Assembly: GCA_008802785.1 (NCBI GenBank)
Contig: VUYT01000025.1
Coordinates: 62,001-126,000, forward strand
Direction of reading: 5' to 3'
Source of the DNA: Symmetrospora coprosmae
Taxonomy: Eukaryota > Basidiomycota > Cystobasidiomycetes > Symmetrosporaceae
DNA: 64,000 nucleotides
Shown here: piece by piece, positions 10,247 to 22,599 of the stretch
Numbering within the stretch: position 1 is the stretch's first letter
How the letters are laid out: every line of letters starts with the position of its first letter
Made by a program: the position numbers and the translations under genes
The notes under the pieces: model-generated
Databases searched by the model: none
What the model was told of the DNA's origin: nothing
What the model saw: only the letters and a program-made list of their open reading frames with translations

Positions 10247-13128
10247 ATGTCGTCCCTCCGCTCCATGATCCCCTGCATCCCAGAGCCAAACCACCTCCGC
10301 CTCATCCACGATTGCTACCCAAAGTCCAAAACGGCCGTAGAGCCAGACAGCAATGCCCTCGGCAAACTCACCTTCTACACGAAATCCCGGCCCGTAAAGC
10401 TCGACAAGGTCGGGAAGGCCCTCCTGCGCCAGTCGCAGAAGCATGGCGAGTCGGCCGCCACGCTCTGCGTCACGCTCTCCATCGTGAAGAAGCTCCTCGA
10501 CGAAGGTAGGAAGGATGTCAGCGTGTTTGGGGCAGAGGCCATGGCCATCATCGACGTCGCACTGCAGAGGGCAAAGGCTGCTGGTGGTGGTACTGGCAGC
10601 ACACCGACGAACCCTCGTGGCACGCTCGAGCTCTACGAAAAGACGGCCGGCGCCGTAAGTCTGCTCGCAGCCATGCTCGTGTGGAGGCTCATACCGGAGC
10701 TAAACGCTGGTTGTGCTGCTCCCCCCTTGTTACGCGCACTTTCTCAGTTCCACGCTCTGGCAACGTTCTCCCAATCAGCTGCAATCGAAGAAGGCCAGTA
10801 TCTCCGCCTTCTCGCACAGTTCAGCCAGCTCGCCAGGGACGCAAAATCCGCTGAGCTCAGGCTCATCGGCCTCCATGCTCTCGACGGCGTCGTGCAGTCA
10901 GACCTCTTCCACTCTGCCGACTTTCCGGCGCAGAGCGAGCTCGTCATGTCGGCGCTCTTGTTTGACGTGCTGGACGGCAAAGGGGACATGCCAGAGGTGG
11001 ACGATTCAAGGTGAGCAGGCGCGACCTGTAGTAAGTTTGCCGCGTCCCGAAGCACGCTACTGACCCTTTTTCGAACTGGGCGATGGGTTCGGTAGCGACA
11101 AGGAAGACGGCGCCCGATCGCAAGGCAAGAAGACAGACACGAGCCCGCAGCACGCACGGCCCGCCCTGCATGACCGCCGAGCACGGTCCATCCGGATAGC
11201 CAAAGGGCTCGAAGGGACCGAGAAGCCGCCATCCTCGAGCGATGCGGCAACGGCGGCGCTCAAGATCCTCCGCACAATCTTCCGCATGTCCCAGCCGCGC
11301 CACATCGACATCGCCCTCGGCGATACTGTGACTTTTTTCGACAAGCACGACCAAGGGCGTGCGTGGAAAAAGTCCGGACAGGCGGACAGCGTGTCCAGCC
11401 ATCTTGCGGGCAAGTTCACGCAGTGGACACCAGCACAGTACAGATTCGCGGTCGTCCAATTCTGGCTCGATCAGCTCCTCAGCATGGACAGCAACGGCGC
11501 GCCCGACACTGGCGCGGAAGGCGTAGGCGACTTGCGATGGGACGCAACCATCGACATTCTCGTCCACCTCCTCTCCTCGCCCGACACAGCAATCGTTAAC
11601 CTCGCTCTGAGCGACGTGCTCGAAACACTGTCCGGCCTGCTTGCACGCAACCCGGACAAGCCTGGCGTGCAGCGCGCCATCCTTGCGCTCTCGTCGCACA
11701 TCTACTATCCAGAACAGATCAACGACCTCATTGGCGATCTCCTCGGCGACGTCATTGACAGGCACGCGACGGGCCAGGCGAGCCCGCAGAGCATTGTCGC
11801 CCTCCTCGACTGTGTGAGGGGTATAGCGGCCAGTGCTGGACAAGCGAGCGGAGAAGGCACGTCAAACAAGAAACAGAAAGGCCTGGCGCGGACGTTGAGC
11901 CTCGAGCAGGTCCCTGCCAGCCTGGTCTTGCTTGATGACCCGGACCCTGCGGTCCGCATCGCATATCTGCGCACTCTGCGGGCCATCGTGCATGCCGCGG
12001 CAGTGTCTAGTGAGACGCACGTCGCGCCAGCGGAAAACGAGAAGGAGCAGCCTCAGTCGGCCAAAACTGTTCCATCTATCACATTCAGTAACTCGACCCG
12101 GGGCGGTATACCGCTCTACCATTCGCCGGATGCGCGTTTCGCCAAAGACCTCCAGATCCGGGTGTATGGCCTACTGCAGAGGGAAAATGGGGGACTCCAG
12201 AGGGAAGAGGTGCACGCTTTGGACGAGATCCTACATGCTCTTTACAGCAAGGCGGATGGCCAGGTGGTGCTCGAAGGTGTGCCCGTCCTCTTGGCTTTCA
12301 GGCAGATCGCTAGCCCGGATGTCTTGCCGGAGAAGCGCGAGGCCGTCTCGCAGCTACTCTCCACGGCATCTCGTGAACTGTGCAGCACATGGGGAGTGCC
12401 TCTTGTGGATGACCTGCAGACTTTCCTGCATCGCTTGGCCGCTTCGTCAGACCTGCAAACGGCGACCCACCTCTCAGAGCAGACGTTATACGACAGACTG
12501 TCGCACCCGTATACGCACGCATCGGGGCCAGGCACCTCTCCCACATCCGCCATGGAAACGCTCAACTCGCCAAAGCGGGCTGTCAGTGTCCGGTCATCGC
12601 GGTACTCTGGCGCCAACGGCTTGGCTGGCGGTGTCGGCAGCGGGAGGGAAGGCAGCCTGCGCGGGCACAATTCGGCCCTGACGACGAGTCTAGCGGATTT
12701 GAAACTCTCTCTCGGCGGGTCTGGCGGGGCGCACGATGGGATAAAGACGGGGCGGAGCAGCCTGAACGGGACGCACTCGCCCGGTCGAAGCACAGTAGAC
12801 GAGATCGGCGACCGCAGCATTGCGAGCAGTTATGTCGCAGGCAACACGCCGCCGAACGGGTTCAGCCATGCGCATGCAAACGCAAACGGCTCGCCGAGGA
12901 TGGGAGGGTATAGCCCGAACAAGCAGCTCTCGCTCAAGGACGGCACGAGCAGTATTGGGAGCCCGAGCAAGCGGAGATTGGACAGGATCGTCGGCAGTCT
13001 GGATGAGCATCGTCTAAGGTGTGTGCGCCTGCATGAAGTGCGCCTCGAAGTGCATTCGCTGATTGTGGCTTTTTCGACTACCCTTTCGCAGCCATGAGGT
13101 CCCAGATCCACCCTATCAGCTTTCTTGA
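10247..13128 (+). CDS. EFR3: EFR3 family plasma-membrane scaffold
   Basis: Exons 10247-10654, 10748-11010, 11096-13018 and 13092-13128 give 876 aa. The N-terminus is the family hallmark: NHLRLIHDCYP, then NALGKLTFYTKSRPVKLDKVG, followed by alpha-helical repeats (FHALATFSQSAAIEEG, LLAQFSQLARDAKSAELRLIGLHALDG). EFR3 binds the plasma membrane through basic and palmitoylated residues and anchors the Stt4/PI4KIIIalpha-Ypp1 complex that makes PI4P. The last 250 residues are Ser/Gly-rich and disordered. The final coding exon is only 37 nt and ends the protein PPYQLS; without that splice the frame runs on for 26 codons to a stop at 13095-13097. The second GT/AG junction restores a Ser codon and keeps the frame open. 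Identification rests on the N-terminal signature and length. Confidence 0.85.
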
Positions 13129-13330
13129 GCTGTTGATAACGGCGTATAACTGCGGACACCCTAATGACTGAAGCGCAGTGTCTCCTGGTCGTTGTACTGC
13201 TTAATTCGGCTTGCTGTAACGTGCTCGCATCGTGTGGCCTTGCACGTCGCCTCGGAGAGAAGCCGTCGGCCTGCGGACACACATCTCTCCTTGCCGTCGT
13301 GGGCATTCAAGAAACAGAGTAGTTAGCGCG

Positions 13331-14632
13331 ATGGATAGACTGCAAGCGATACAGGATCAGCTGCTCGAACGGCACCGCGCAATGTCGACGACCGCGCGCG
13401 CCATTCTCTGGAGCTGGGCCGTCCTGCAGCTCGTCGTCATTGCCGCCTTCATTATCGTGACACCGTCCCGGATCTTCGAAAGTGAGCACGCAAAAGGCGA
13501 CAACCGTTCCGAAAAGGGCTACTATTTACGTACTGACGCATTCTTCCGCTAGCACTGGCGGAATGGGCAACCGAGCTTCGCGATAGCCGGGGCGGATTCC
13601 TGCTGGTGGGCATGTCGGGCGATGACGCCTCGGGCGACAGGAAACTGACAATACCACCAATGCACACTCCCAGCTCTTCGTTCTCATCAACGTCACCTCC
13701 TTCCCTCCACTTTTTGGTTACAGCACTGCCATAACGCTCTGTGGCTTCGCATTTGGCCTTGGCCGCGGCTTCCTGCTCGCCCTGGCCGGAACGGTGTCCG
13801 GAGCAATGGCCAGCTTTGCGTAGGTCCCGCTCGACCTCAAAGGCGGATCAACCTAGGCGTCTGTTTAGCGCCTCTCTCTGACTGCTCGACGGTCCCATCT
13901 TGCTCCCCGCAGACTCGCCCGCCTCGCCTTTTCTGGATACGCGAAACGGATGCTGGAGGATCAGCCGACTTTCCGGGCGCTTGGGAACGCTGTCGTGAGA
14001 CTGCTCTTTCGACGAATCTGACTGTCCGATGCCTAAAGCTGACGTTGTTGCTTCACCCCGCTTCTGAAGCAACACACGGGTCTCCCCCTCATCTGCCTCA
14101 TCCGGCTATGCCCTCTCCCGTATTCCTATTCGAACTTCTTTTTCGCAAGCATCCCAACGGTCAGCGCACTTCAGTTCTTCCTAGCAACATGCGCCTTAGC
14201 TCCAAAGCTCTTTCTGGCTGTCTTCATTGGGAACCGGCTCTTCCTCTTTTCGGACCCGGACCAGAGAGACAGGATGGACCGCACGAGCAAGGTCCTCAAT
14301 AGCTTCAGCGTAGCTCTGGCCGTTCTACTTGGCCTCGGCGTAGTGAGTCCGATCTTTGAGACGCATGCGACAATCCAGCTCTGAGCTCCTCCATCTGTCC
14401 ACAGGGGACTTACGTGTATCGGCTGGTGATGCGCTTCGTGGCCGAGGACATTGCGCAGGGTGAAGTAGCGCTTTTGGAAGATGATCTGGAGAATTTCCTC
14501 GATGAGGAGGAACGGGTAGACGCCCGAGAGCTAGGAGGTGGAATTGCCGCTGCTGAAGACACGCCCGCATATAGAGACGACGAGGGCGAGGAGAGTAGCG
14601 CTAGCGATACAGAAGTGCAGGTACTGCGGTGA
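13331..14632 (+). CDS. TVP38: TVP38/TMEM64-like VTT-domain membrane protein
   Basis: Exons 13331-13481, 13553-13605, 13674-13819, 13913-13994, 14070-14342 and 14405-14632 give 310 aa. Visible: a first membrane helix (AILWSWAVLQLVVIAAFIIV); the VTT (DedA/SNARE-associated) core with TSFPPLFGYSTAITLCGFAFG and the glycine-rich GRGFLLALAGTVSG; then GLPLICLIRLCPLPYSYSN, FFASIPTVS, and a last helix SVALAVLLGLGVGTYVY. The acidic C-terminal tail (about 75 aa, DDLENFLDEEE) faces the cytosol in the yeast model. Fungal TVP38 is a Golgi membrane protein; VTT proteins of animals are phospholipid scramblases, so lipid handling is likely but inferred. The gene follows EFR3 by about 200 bp on the same strand. 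Confidence 0.85.
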
Positions 14633-14766
14633 CGGTACCAGAATCTCTAACCATGCGTCTATGGACAATTCGCCTTGTATCTTACGCACAATCGTTCGAA
14701 TCTTCCACGAGATGGCCGAATGCACTCTTGCCATGTACCAAAGCTGGAGATTGCTGATGGCGGTGG

Positions 14767-15980
14767 TCACTGGTCACCCGCACCGCTGAAACCGCCAGTC
14801 TCCATGCCTTTCCGAAAATCGTCCTTCATTTTGTAGACGGATCGCGCATCCTTCAACACCGACAGATCCAGGTCGACCACCTTTAGCTGCTCGTCCGGCC
14901 CGTCCGTTCGACCGATGCACCCTTTGAAGGGCACAGCAACGGCACTCCTTCCCAGGAAGCCCTTTTCTGCAGGTCCGCCGCAGCTGCGATCAAGGAAGAC
15001 GTGTCAGCTGCCAATATTGGGATTGATGAAGCGGGGCGTCGGGTGACTGACTTGACAAATGCGACTGCACATTCGTTCTCGTATGCGCGCGTTCTGAGAG
15101 CCGTCGGGGATGATTAGCACTCAGAAGGTCAGAAATCGACATCGTCAGAGCGTAACTCACACCACCAATGCGTCTAGCCAGGACTTCTCGCCAGTCAATC
15201 TGTTCAAGCCGAGCCCGTCAGCAAGTGGCCCGCATGCTATGCTTAACAGACCTCTCACTCTGGGTCGTGCGTTTTGCCCTCGTCCGTAATGTCGTCGGCT
15301 ACCCAGTACGAAGGGACGATTACGAGCTCGACGTCTTGCATGAATAGTGCTCGGAATGCTTCGGGCCAGGCGAGGTCTGGGATAGGCAAGGCATATTAGC
15401 GGATGGTCGATATGACCGGCAGTGCTCCTGTACCAACCCCAGCAGACGAGCATTCCGACGCGGCCGTGAGCAGTATCGAAAACCAGATGATCATCCTGAC
15501 CGGGGTGGAGATAACTTCTCTCGGGATGCCCTGTAACGCATCTTGCTCAGTCGGGACGTGGGCGCCGGCCGCTGCTCATACTCCAGGCTCTGGCAGCGCA
15601 CACAGATTCCGCTTCCGGTATTGCCCGAGAGTGTTCCCATTCTTATCGAAGTAATACGCCGTATTGTACGTCTTCTGCTCTCTGACGTTCTTGCGCTCGT
15701 CGTGCTCCTCGACCTTCTCCACGAGCGTGCCGATGACGATGTCGACGCCGAACTCTTTGGCCAGCGCCGCGAATTGCTGCTTCGCGTCACCATCCTCGGA
15801 CGTGAAGACCTTCTCTGGCGCGTCGGCAAGCACGCCCTGCACGTAGAATTCCGGAAAGATGATGATGTCCGCTCGCTCCGAACGAGCCCGCTCGAGCGCG
15901 TCTTTCAGGGATGCCACATTCCGTTCGAGGGATGGCGAGGAGTACAGCTGGGCGAGGACGATTCGCACGCTTCGAGTCAT
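14767..15980 (-). CDS. Carbon-nitrogen hydrolase (nitrilase superfamily)
   Basis: Exons 15980-15602, 15530-15438, 15376-15259, 15199-15161, 15093-15052 and 14983-14767 give 295 aa, typical of a single-domain CN hydrolase. The catalytic triad is complete: Glu in IIFPEFYVQG, Lys in GQYRKRNLWHPE, and Cys in GMLVCWDLAWPE. ARALFMQD-like and VIVPSYWVADD segments and TRAYENECAVAFVNCGG follow. The family hydrolyses amides or nitriles; this layout fits an amidase of the N-carbamoylputrescine/omega-amidase type rather than a nitrilase, but substrate cannot be read from sequence. Two exons are small (39 and 42 nt). An in-frame ATG at 16028 would add 16 residues; the chosen start puts the family beta-strand RIVLAQL near the N-terminus, as usual. 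Confidence 0.87.
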
Positions 15981-16321
15981 ATCGTCGGGGTGGTTGCCGA
16001 GATTTAGCGTGTTGGCAGCAGCATGCACGAAGACATGCCCGCCGAAACGGGCTGCTCAGGACGGCTATATCAGGGATCACAGAAAAGACGAGCGCCTTGC
16101 TAGCAAGCTATTTTCACAAGAGCGCAGCGGATAGCACAGCAGGGCACGCATTTACATTTCATACTGGTGGTCGCACGAAAGCTAGTGGGTAGGAGGGATA
16201 CAAGGACGCCGGACGAGCGGGATTTCGGAATAGGCACGAGTGAGGCGAGCAGAACAGGCGATGGCGTCTGAGCATATGTAACATGAAGCGGATGGCGTAC
16301 AGACTACTTGTGAACGACACT
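15981..16321. other. Intergenic region
   Basis: 341 bp between two genes on the minus strand: the hydrolase promoter and the 3' UTR of the demethylase. I saw no other signal. Confidence 0.4.
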
Positions 16322-19300
16322 TTAGCTGGATTGGACAGGCTGCCACGCGTAGTTGTAAGACGGGTGGTCTGAAGCGTGAGCCGAAGGCTCCTGCTGCTGA
16401 GGCGGCTGTTGGTAGGTGGAGAAGTAAGAAGAAGCGCGAAGCTGTTCATAGGGATCCTGCTCATGGGCAGGTGGATTGCTGTGGTTGCTGTTGCTATGAT
16501 TGCTCTGGTAAGCTGCGTTGCTTTGTACCGGAGGCAGATATTCGAGCTGTGGCGCGCTGCTCCACGCCTGCTGGTGGTACGCCTGCAGCTGCTGCTGCTC
16601 AGCGTGGCGTGTCTGCTGCGTCTCGTAAGCAGCCTGCTGCCTGGATGTCATCTTGCCCGCTTGCGCGGGCGGCAAAGGCGGAAGCGGCGCAGTTTGAAGC
16701 GCGGCCGCTTTGGGTTTTTTGGTGACGGGCTTGCGAGGGGCTTTGGAAGCTTTGGTGGTCGTGGCCGCGATCGGTTCCCCAGTCGGTGTTCGACCCGAGT
16801 TGCGAGCGTAAGGTATGTAGTCTGGGTTTGCTCCATTGGCGAGGGGCGAAGGTGCCCGTTGAGCATTGCCGGCGTTCACCGACAGCGACCCGGACCCCGC
16901 TGCATGCGGAAGCGAGACCATGGACGACGCGCCGTCAGATTGCGATGCCGGCGCGGTCTGCCCGCTCGGCTGCTGGTAGGAGGCAGGAGAGGCAGAGCTA
17001 CGCCCGACCGAATTGCGCTCTTGTGACACCTGCTGGTACTGCTGAGCGTAACCTTGATGCCCGCTCTGATGAGCAGGCTGCACCGGAGTAGGGGCCTCTG
17101 CGGTCCAGTTGGTTGGTTGCCAGGACAGCGTGCTGGACTGAGATTGTGCCTGCGCCTGGGAATATGCGGTCGACTGCGGGGGTGGAGTATTGGCGTAGCT
17201 GGACGTGCTTCGAGATGCATTTGGCTGCTGGATGTGCGTCGGGGCCCCGTATCGGTACGCTGGCTTGGCCGTCTGAGCTGCCTGTTGAGGTGCTGTAGGT
17301 CTTTGCCGGGATGGCTGCGCAGAAACTCGCGCGCCGTTCTGAGCTGCAGGCGCTGCTGATTTTGGTGGCTCATCGAGCCAGACGATGGCTCCGTGCTTGC
17401 AAAGCGCGCGGGTGCAGTCGCCGAATGCAATTTCGACCGCTCCCTGATCCGCTCTATGCCCGAGCAGAGTGACGCCGTAGATGCCAGTCGTCGTCCTGAT
17501 CTGAACGGTAGACTGCAGAGGCAGGCCAGAAACGCGATCTGCCAGCTCCTGCTTCTTCTTCTCAGCCTGCGCCTGTATCCAGGCCTGAAGAGTTGTAAGG
17601 CATTCGAACGTCAATTCAGGATACATCTCCGGTGTACGCAGCGCAGGTACACTCACAACGTTGTGCTGCCTGCATGTGACGTCCAGTTGTAGGTGCCCGT
17701 CGCCAAAGTTGACCGCTTCACCTTCTTTCGGCGCCTCGAGAACGCTCTTGCCGTCAATGAGAGCATCCAGCAGAACGCCGGAATCCTCCTTGATCGCGCA
17801 GGTAGCGTGGAATGCGCGGACACACTTGGCCGACTTTGTGCATTGGATCTGCAAGGGAGCCGGATCAGCACAGCCTGCTTCTGCAGATGAGATAGCGATC
17901 ATAGCATACCTTTGTACCGTGCTTGTCCGTGCAGAGCCCGCACTTCAAGCCCCATCTTTCCTTCTCGATGTCCTCGAAACCAAAGACAAATTCCTCGCCG
18001 GTGACCGGGTCCGGAGCGCACCATGTGGTCGGGGTGAACGTTACACAGACCTTGTGCGCGTAGAGCGTCTTGTTGCCGTGCTTCTTGATATTTGCCGGGT
18101 TCTGCAAGGGCGCAACCTTGACCAGTCCCTCCTGGATCGGCTCTGGACAGAGCGCACACGGGTAGTAACCCCTGACAGGGATTCGGGTGGCGAGCTTTGC
18201 CTGAGCGGCTGCCGTTTGAGGGGCAGCGCCAGTCTGGCCGATAGTAGGGTTCCTGGTGGAGTTGTCGATCGCTTGAGCGCCGCCCAGCGGCGCCGAATGC
18301 CAACTGGCAGACATGGTCGCCGCCCCCTGGGATGGAGTCGGAGCAGACATAGGCGCGCTGGCTGCCATAGGAGGTGCCTCATCGCCCGGGGCCGCCTTCT
18401 GCGCCTTCCTCTTAGCATCCTTCTTCGGCTTCCCAACTTTGGCGTTAGAGGCTGTGACAACCGCAGTAGGGCCAGCCTCGAACATGCCTGGAGCGGGGCC
18501 TGCAGCTTCCTGAGGCACTGGCTGCATGCGTGGCTTGACCGGAGGCTCGGCGGCCTTGCGCTCCTTGTAGGCAGCGCCGAGCTCTCGCTTCCTGCGAGCC
18601 TCGTGCTGCGGGATGACGACTGCCGCAGCGCGCTCTCGCTTTCTCTGCTCGGCGTATTCCGGGTCGGAACGGATGCGCTCGGCATCTTCTCGCGCTTCCT
18701 CCAGCCAGCTGTCGACGTCGATCCGGACTCTGTAGATATATCATGTCAGCTCAAGCACCAGATTCTAGACTTCGGCGGCCAGACGTACGTGTCTGGCAGG
18801 CAGACGCATGCTCGCGCACGCCTTCCGATGTCTAGCCAGGCCTCGGTGGCGAAGTTGATGCTCTCCGCGCAATTAAAGCCCAGATTGAAGCCAGAGTGAT
18901 AACCATATGGGTAGGTCAGGACAATCTCGCCCGGGAACTGAATGACTCGGTTGAGTGGAATGTTGTCCTTGGCCAGGTTGGTGGGCGAGACCAGGAAGGA
19001 CTTGTGTCGTAAGAACTCTGGGCAGCGCTGCTGGTCGCGCGGGAAGTACCCTGCCATGACGCGCTCGAACCGCTCGGCGTGCGCCTGTGGTACAGAGTAC
19101 CAGAACTTTGGCGAGCCGAAATGGATGTAGTTGATGGAGTACAGGTCGGCGTCTTCTACGTGCCATGAGACTGGGCGAAGAACCGGGATAAGCGTCAGTG
19201 TAAGGGAGCACGAAATGCAGCTGAGCTCGCGCTGCGGCTCACACGTCGCCCTCCACATGCCAAAGTACAGGTAAGGCGTGTTGACTCCCGGCATCGGCAT

Positions 19301-21416
19301 GTGCGGGTTGATGCGCATGAGGAGGTCGTCGAGCGCGGCGACGTTCCAGTCCTTGACGGACTCGTCAAAGAGCGACCCGGAGCCATCGGCGCCATACATG
19401 GGGGGAGAGCCGAATGTGAAGCGACGCCAGTACATCTTTTCGATGTTCTTGCACTCCTCGACAGTGAAGTCAGACGGCTTGGCATTGTACGGCAGCGACT
19501 GGTAGTCGAGCGCATCCCAGTCCTTTTCTCGCTTCTCGGCGTCCTCCTCGCGCTGTCTTCGCTTGATGGCCGCTTTGGCAGCGGAGGCTTCGGCCTTCTC
19601 TGCCTTCTCCTGTGCCTTCTGTGCAGCTTCCTCGTCCGTCATTTTCGTGGGCGTGGCCGGTACATGAACTGACCCCGGCGCTGCCGTCGAGGCGGATTTG
19701 GAGGTGTTGGGAAGCGGCCACTGCAAAGGCTGCCAGGGCATCGAGACAGGTGCATCGTTCACCGCGGATACTACGGGGACTGAAGCTGAACCAGCAAGCG
19801 CAGCCACGGGTGCATCCGAAGGCTTGGCATCCTCCATGAACGCGTTGTCGATGGCAGTGGGCGGAAGCTGCGACTGATCCTCGGGTTTGACGTTGCAGTC
19901 TTCCTCCGCAGCGTGTGGCTCGCTGACAGCGGCACTGGCAGCCGCAGCAGCTTGCTCCTGCTCACTCTTTTCCTTCAAGGTCTCCTCCCAGCGATCCGCC
20001 TCGTCCGGGTTCTGCAGCGTATCAAAGTCGACATCGTTCTCATCTTCCCGGTTCTCCTGCATCGTCTGGTCGCCTGCGGTCGACTCGCCATCAACGGTGT
20101 CGGCGGGCGAGCCAGCGCCGGCTGCGGCGACTCCCGCCGCCGCCGCCGCTGCCTTCTTCTGTGCCCACGCGGCCTTCGCTCTGGCAGAGCGCGAGTTGCG
20201 TGCTACAGTCCTCGCGGTGGCTTTGGGGGTGGTCCCGCTCGCTGCCGTCTTCGATGCCGGCGTAGAGGCGGAGGCGCCCTTGCCCCGCTTTGACGCCCGG
20301 AGTGCGCGAACTTCGGCGCTCTTGTCCTCCTCGGGTGCATTGAAGAAGTTAGGTGTCTTGAACTTCTCCGAGTCACACAGGTCTTTCCACTGCATCACGT
20401 TGTACAGGCGGCGGGAGGCAATGTTGGACTGGCGGAAGAGGCCGCGCGAGCCCATGAAGTTCTGCTCGATCGAGTCCTTGATGACGGTGTCTTTGAGCGG
20501 CTGTGCGACAGAGCCGAGCGAGTTGATCCTGCAGAGAAGGTGGCAGGGAGCGTCAGCGTGTCTATCCGTTCCATCACGTGCATGTCTTTTCGCGCTGCAG
20601 AAATGGGAACGCACCACTCCTTGGGAGGGACAATCTTGACAATGCCGCTGCGCATGCCATAGTTGTCGATGTTATTGATGAAGCTGTGTAATGTGCGAGG
20701 AAGGCAGGATGGTACAGAGCGAAACGAGCGTCGACGCGCGCCGAGGGGACGTGGCGATATGTGGGCTCCTGTCAGCATGCAGCGGGCGCCCACGCCTCAC
20801 GAAGGAGCGATGCGCACCTGTTGAAGTCCTTGAACTCCTCGATGGTGGGCTCAAAGACGGGGACACCCCGCGCAGAGCCTTCCGTTGGGTAGTAGTAGGA
20901 CGGCTTGATCTTGCCATCCGGGCGGAGCTTTTCGCCCTCCGGTCTGACCCTCCTCTTGCCGTCGTAGCCAGGCGGGAGCTCTGCATCGGGCGCAGGGATG
21001 GCCCACTCTGAGCCATCCCCTTCGTCGTCCGAGAGCTCGTTCATCCCTTCGCGGACGGGGAGTTGGATCTTGCGGTTGCGCTCGCGGTAGACGCGCTGCT
21101 TGGGCAGGAGCGCCTCTGCGCCCGCGTCTTCCTGCTCTCCCTCGGCGTCAAGGTCATTGGCATCCTCCTCGTGGTTGCTGCTGTCGCTCCTGCTGCTGCC
21201 CGATGCGAGCGATGGGGTGCTGATGGTGCTGGCGTCCTGGTGGTGCTGCCCTTCTTGCCCTGCTCCTCCCGCGGTCGGCCATGCTGCCGCTGCCGCGCTG
21301 GCCAGGCCGGGCTGATGCAGCTGCAGCTCCTCGTCGACCCCATCCGCCGTCGTCTTGCCATTGCCATGGCCATTGCCTCCCATAGCAACGAGCTGAGGAC
21401 CCATCTCAAGCGACAT
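16322..21416 (-). CDS. JmjN-JmjC-ePHD histone lysine demethylase (KDM4/Rph1-like)
   Basis: Exons 21416-20818, 20683-20615, 20528-19243, 19170-18789, 18729-17910 and 17848-16322 give 1560 aa. JmjN (GVPVFEPTIEEFKDFN, then NIDNYGMRSGIVKIVPPKEW) spans residues about 180-225. JmjC spans about 620-770 with the Fe(II) ligands in WHVEDADLYSINYIHFG (HxE) and YHSGFNLGFNCAES (His), so it looks catalytically competent. An extended PHD (YYPCALCPEP ... CGLCTDKHGTK, then CVRAFHATCA ... CRQH) spans about 960-1100. Between JmjN and JmjC lies an acidic/Ala-rich insertion of about 270 aa, and the C-terminal 400 aa are Gln/Pro/Ser-rich. KDM4-type enzymes demethylate H3K9me3/H3K36me3 in the nucleus; specificity here is inferred. 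A 72-nt in-frame GTGAGT..TTCAG segment after CRQHNV may be a further intron. An in-frame ATG at 21536 is unlikely because it would translate a CT microsatellite. Confidence 0.9.
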
Positions 21417-22599
21417 TGCAGCAACCTCCTCCTGTTGCTCTCTGCTCTGGTCCTTTCCCCCCAGACGTGGTCCGACTCGCTCTCTCTCTCTCTCTCCCCC
21501 GGCCTGTCTCTCCCCGGGCGAGCGAATAGGCTCCAATCACTCCACGACTAAGCGCGTGAGCGCAAAGCTGGCTGGATGGATCACAATCTAGACGTCTCTG
21601 GAATGCTTGGACGCTATCTGATCTCCTCCTGCTATCCTGGATCACCTTTGCGACTTTTGGGGAGGCTGAAGGCGAGTCAGGTGAGGGAAGAGGAGCCACC
21701 CGGCGGGCGGGGGAGGAGGGCTAGGCTATGCAAGAGACCAGGCTTGCGTGGCGACGAGGGTCAACTACATGCTGAACGAGCTGATTGCAGCAGACACAGG
21801 GCATTGAATACTCTCGTTCGATGCGGCATGCCTATTCCACGGTGTCGGGCCGCTCCTGGCCCGAGTTCCCTCTTCCTCCTCTTTCCCTTGCAGCCTCGAG
21901 ATGCACGAGCAATGGCCAAATGCTGCCCACCAGAGGACGGTATATACGCACGTATGTCCATCATCAGACTGACCTTGTCATTCCGTCTGTGCTGCCCTGC
22001 CTCCAACGCCGCCAGCGTAACCCCGTCGGCTGCTGCTCACCGAGAGCTCCGCCCAATCTGGCGGCTCTCACCACTACGGGCCCGAACGGATGCAGTAGTA
22101 CAGATGTGAGGGCATAGAAAGCACAAGCAACGCTCTACCGACATGCTGTCCAATCCTCAGCGTCTCAACTGTCGTTGCTGCCGAGATACTGCTCGGTTTA
22201 CCTCTCTGTCCGGGCGGGCCGGACTCACGCAGCCTCTCCGGGGACCTCCTGCAAGTGACCACCACGCGCTGCAGAACAGCTACACGGCACAAAGGATCTG
22301 TCCAGGAGCCGACTCACATGCCCATCTACCATTCAACATGTTCTAGCACTGCCTGAACCCTGTTGCCGTTCCTACGGTGCGCTGATCGCGACCTGCCAGG
22401 GCGCGGCTCCGTCAGACTGAGAATCGTTAGCGCGGGCAGCGTGAGGAAGCATTGTTCGCTGGTACTAGATTGTACAATTTCGCTGTTTTGGACTGCCTAT
22501 GTACATTCGTACCATGCAGCTCTCCCGAATTATGTGCAAGGAAGCAAGCATCGACAGGAACCCCGTTCTAGGATTGTGACCCTTAATTGATCTCCTCTT
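21417..22599. other. Intergenic region with demethylase promoter
   Basis: 1.18 kb between the demethylase start and the 3' end of the next gene on the same strand. Apart from the TC microsatellite I see no coding frame with family similarity, no tRNA and no clear TATA box. Short frames on both strands look random. Confidence 0.45.
21481..21496. repeat. (TC)8 microsatellite
   Basis: A dinucleotide tract about 65 bp upstream of the demethylase start codon. On the gene strand it is GA-rich, and it probably lies in the 5' UTR or core promoter. Confidence 0.7.

Noticed and set aside
14665-14712. GTTCGAATC resembling a tRNA T-loop
   Set aside because: No matching acceptor stem, D-arm or anticodon arm could be placed around it.
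17661-18899. 412-codon plus-strand frame across the demethylase
   Set aside because: It runs antisense to clear JmjC/ePHD coding sequence, crosses its introns and has random composition.
21417-21536. Upstream ATG at 21536 for the demethylase
   Set aside because: It would translate the TC microsatellite as an Arg-Glu run; the ATG at 21416 is the more natural start.
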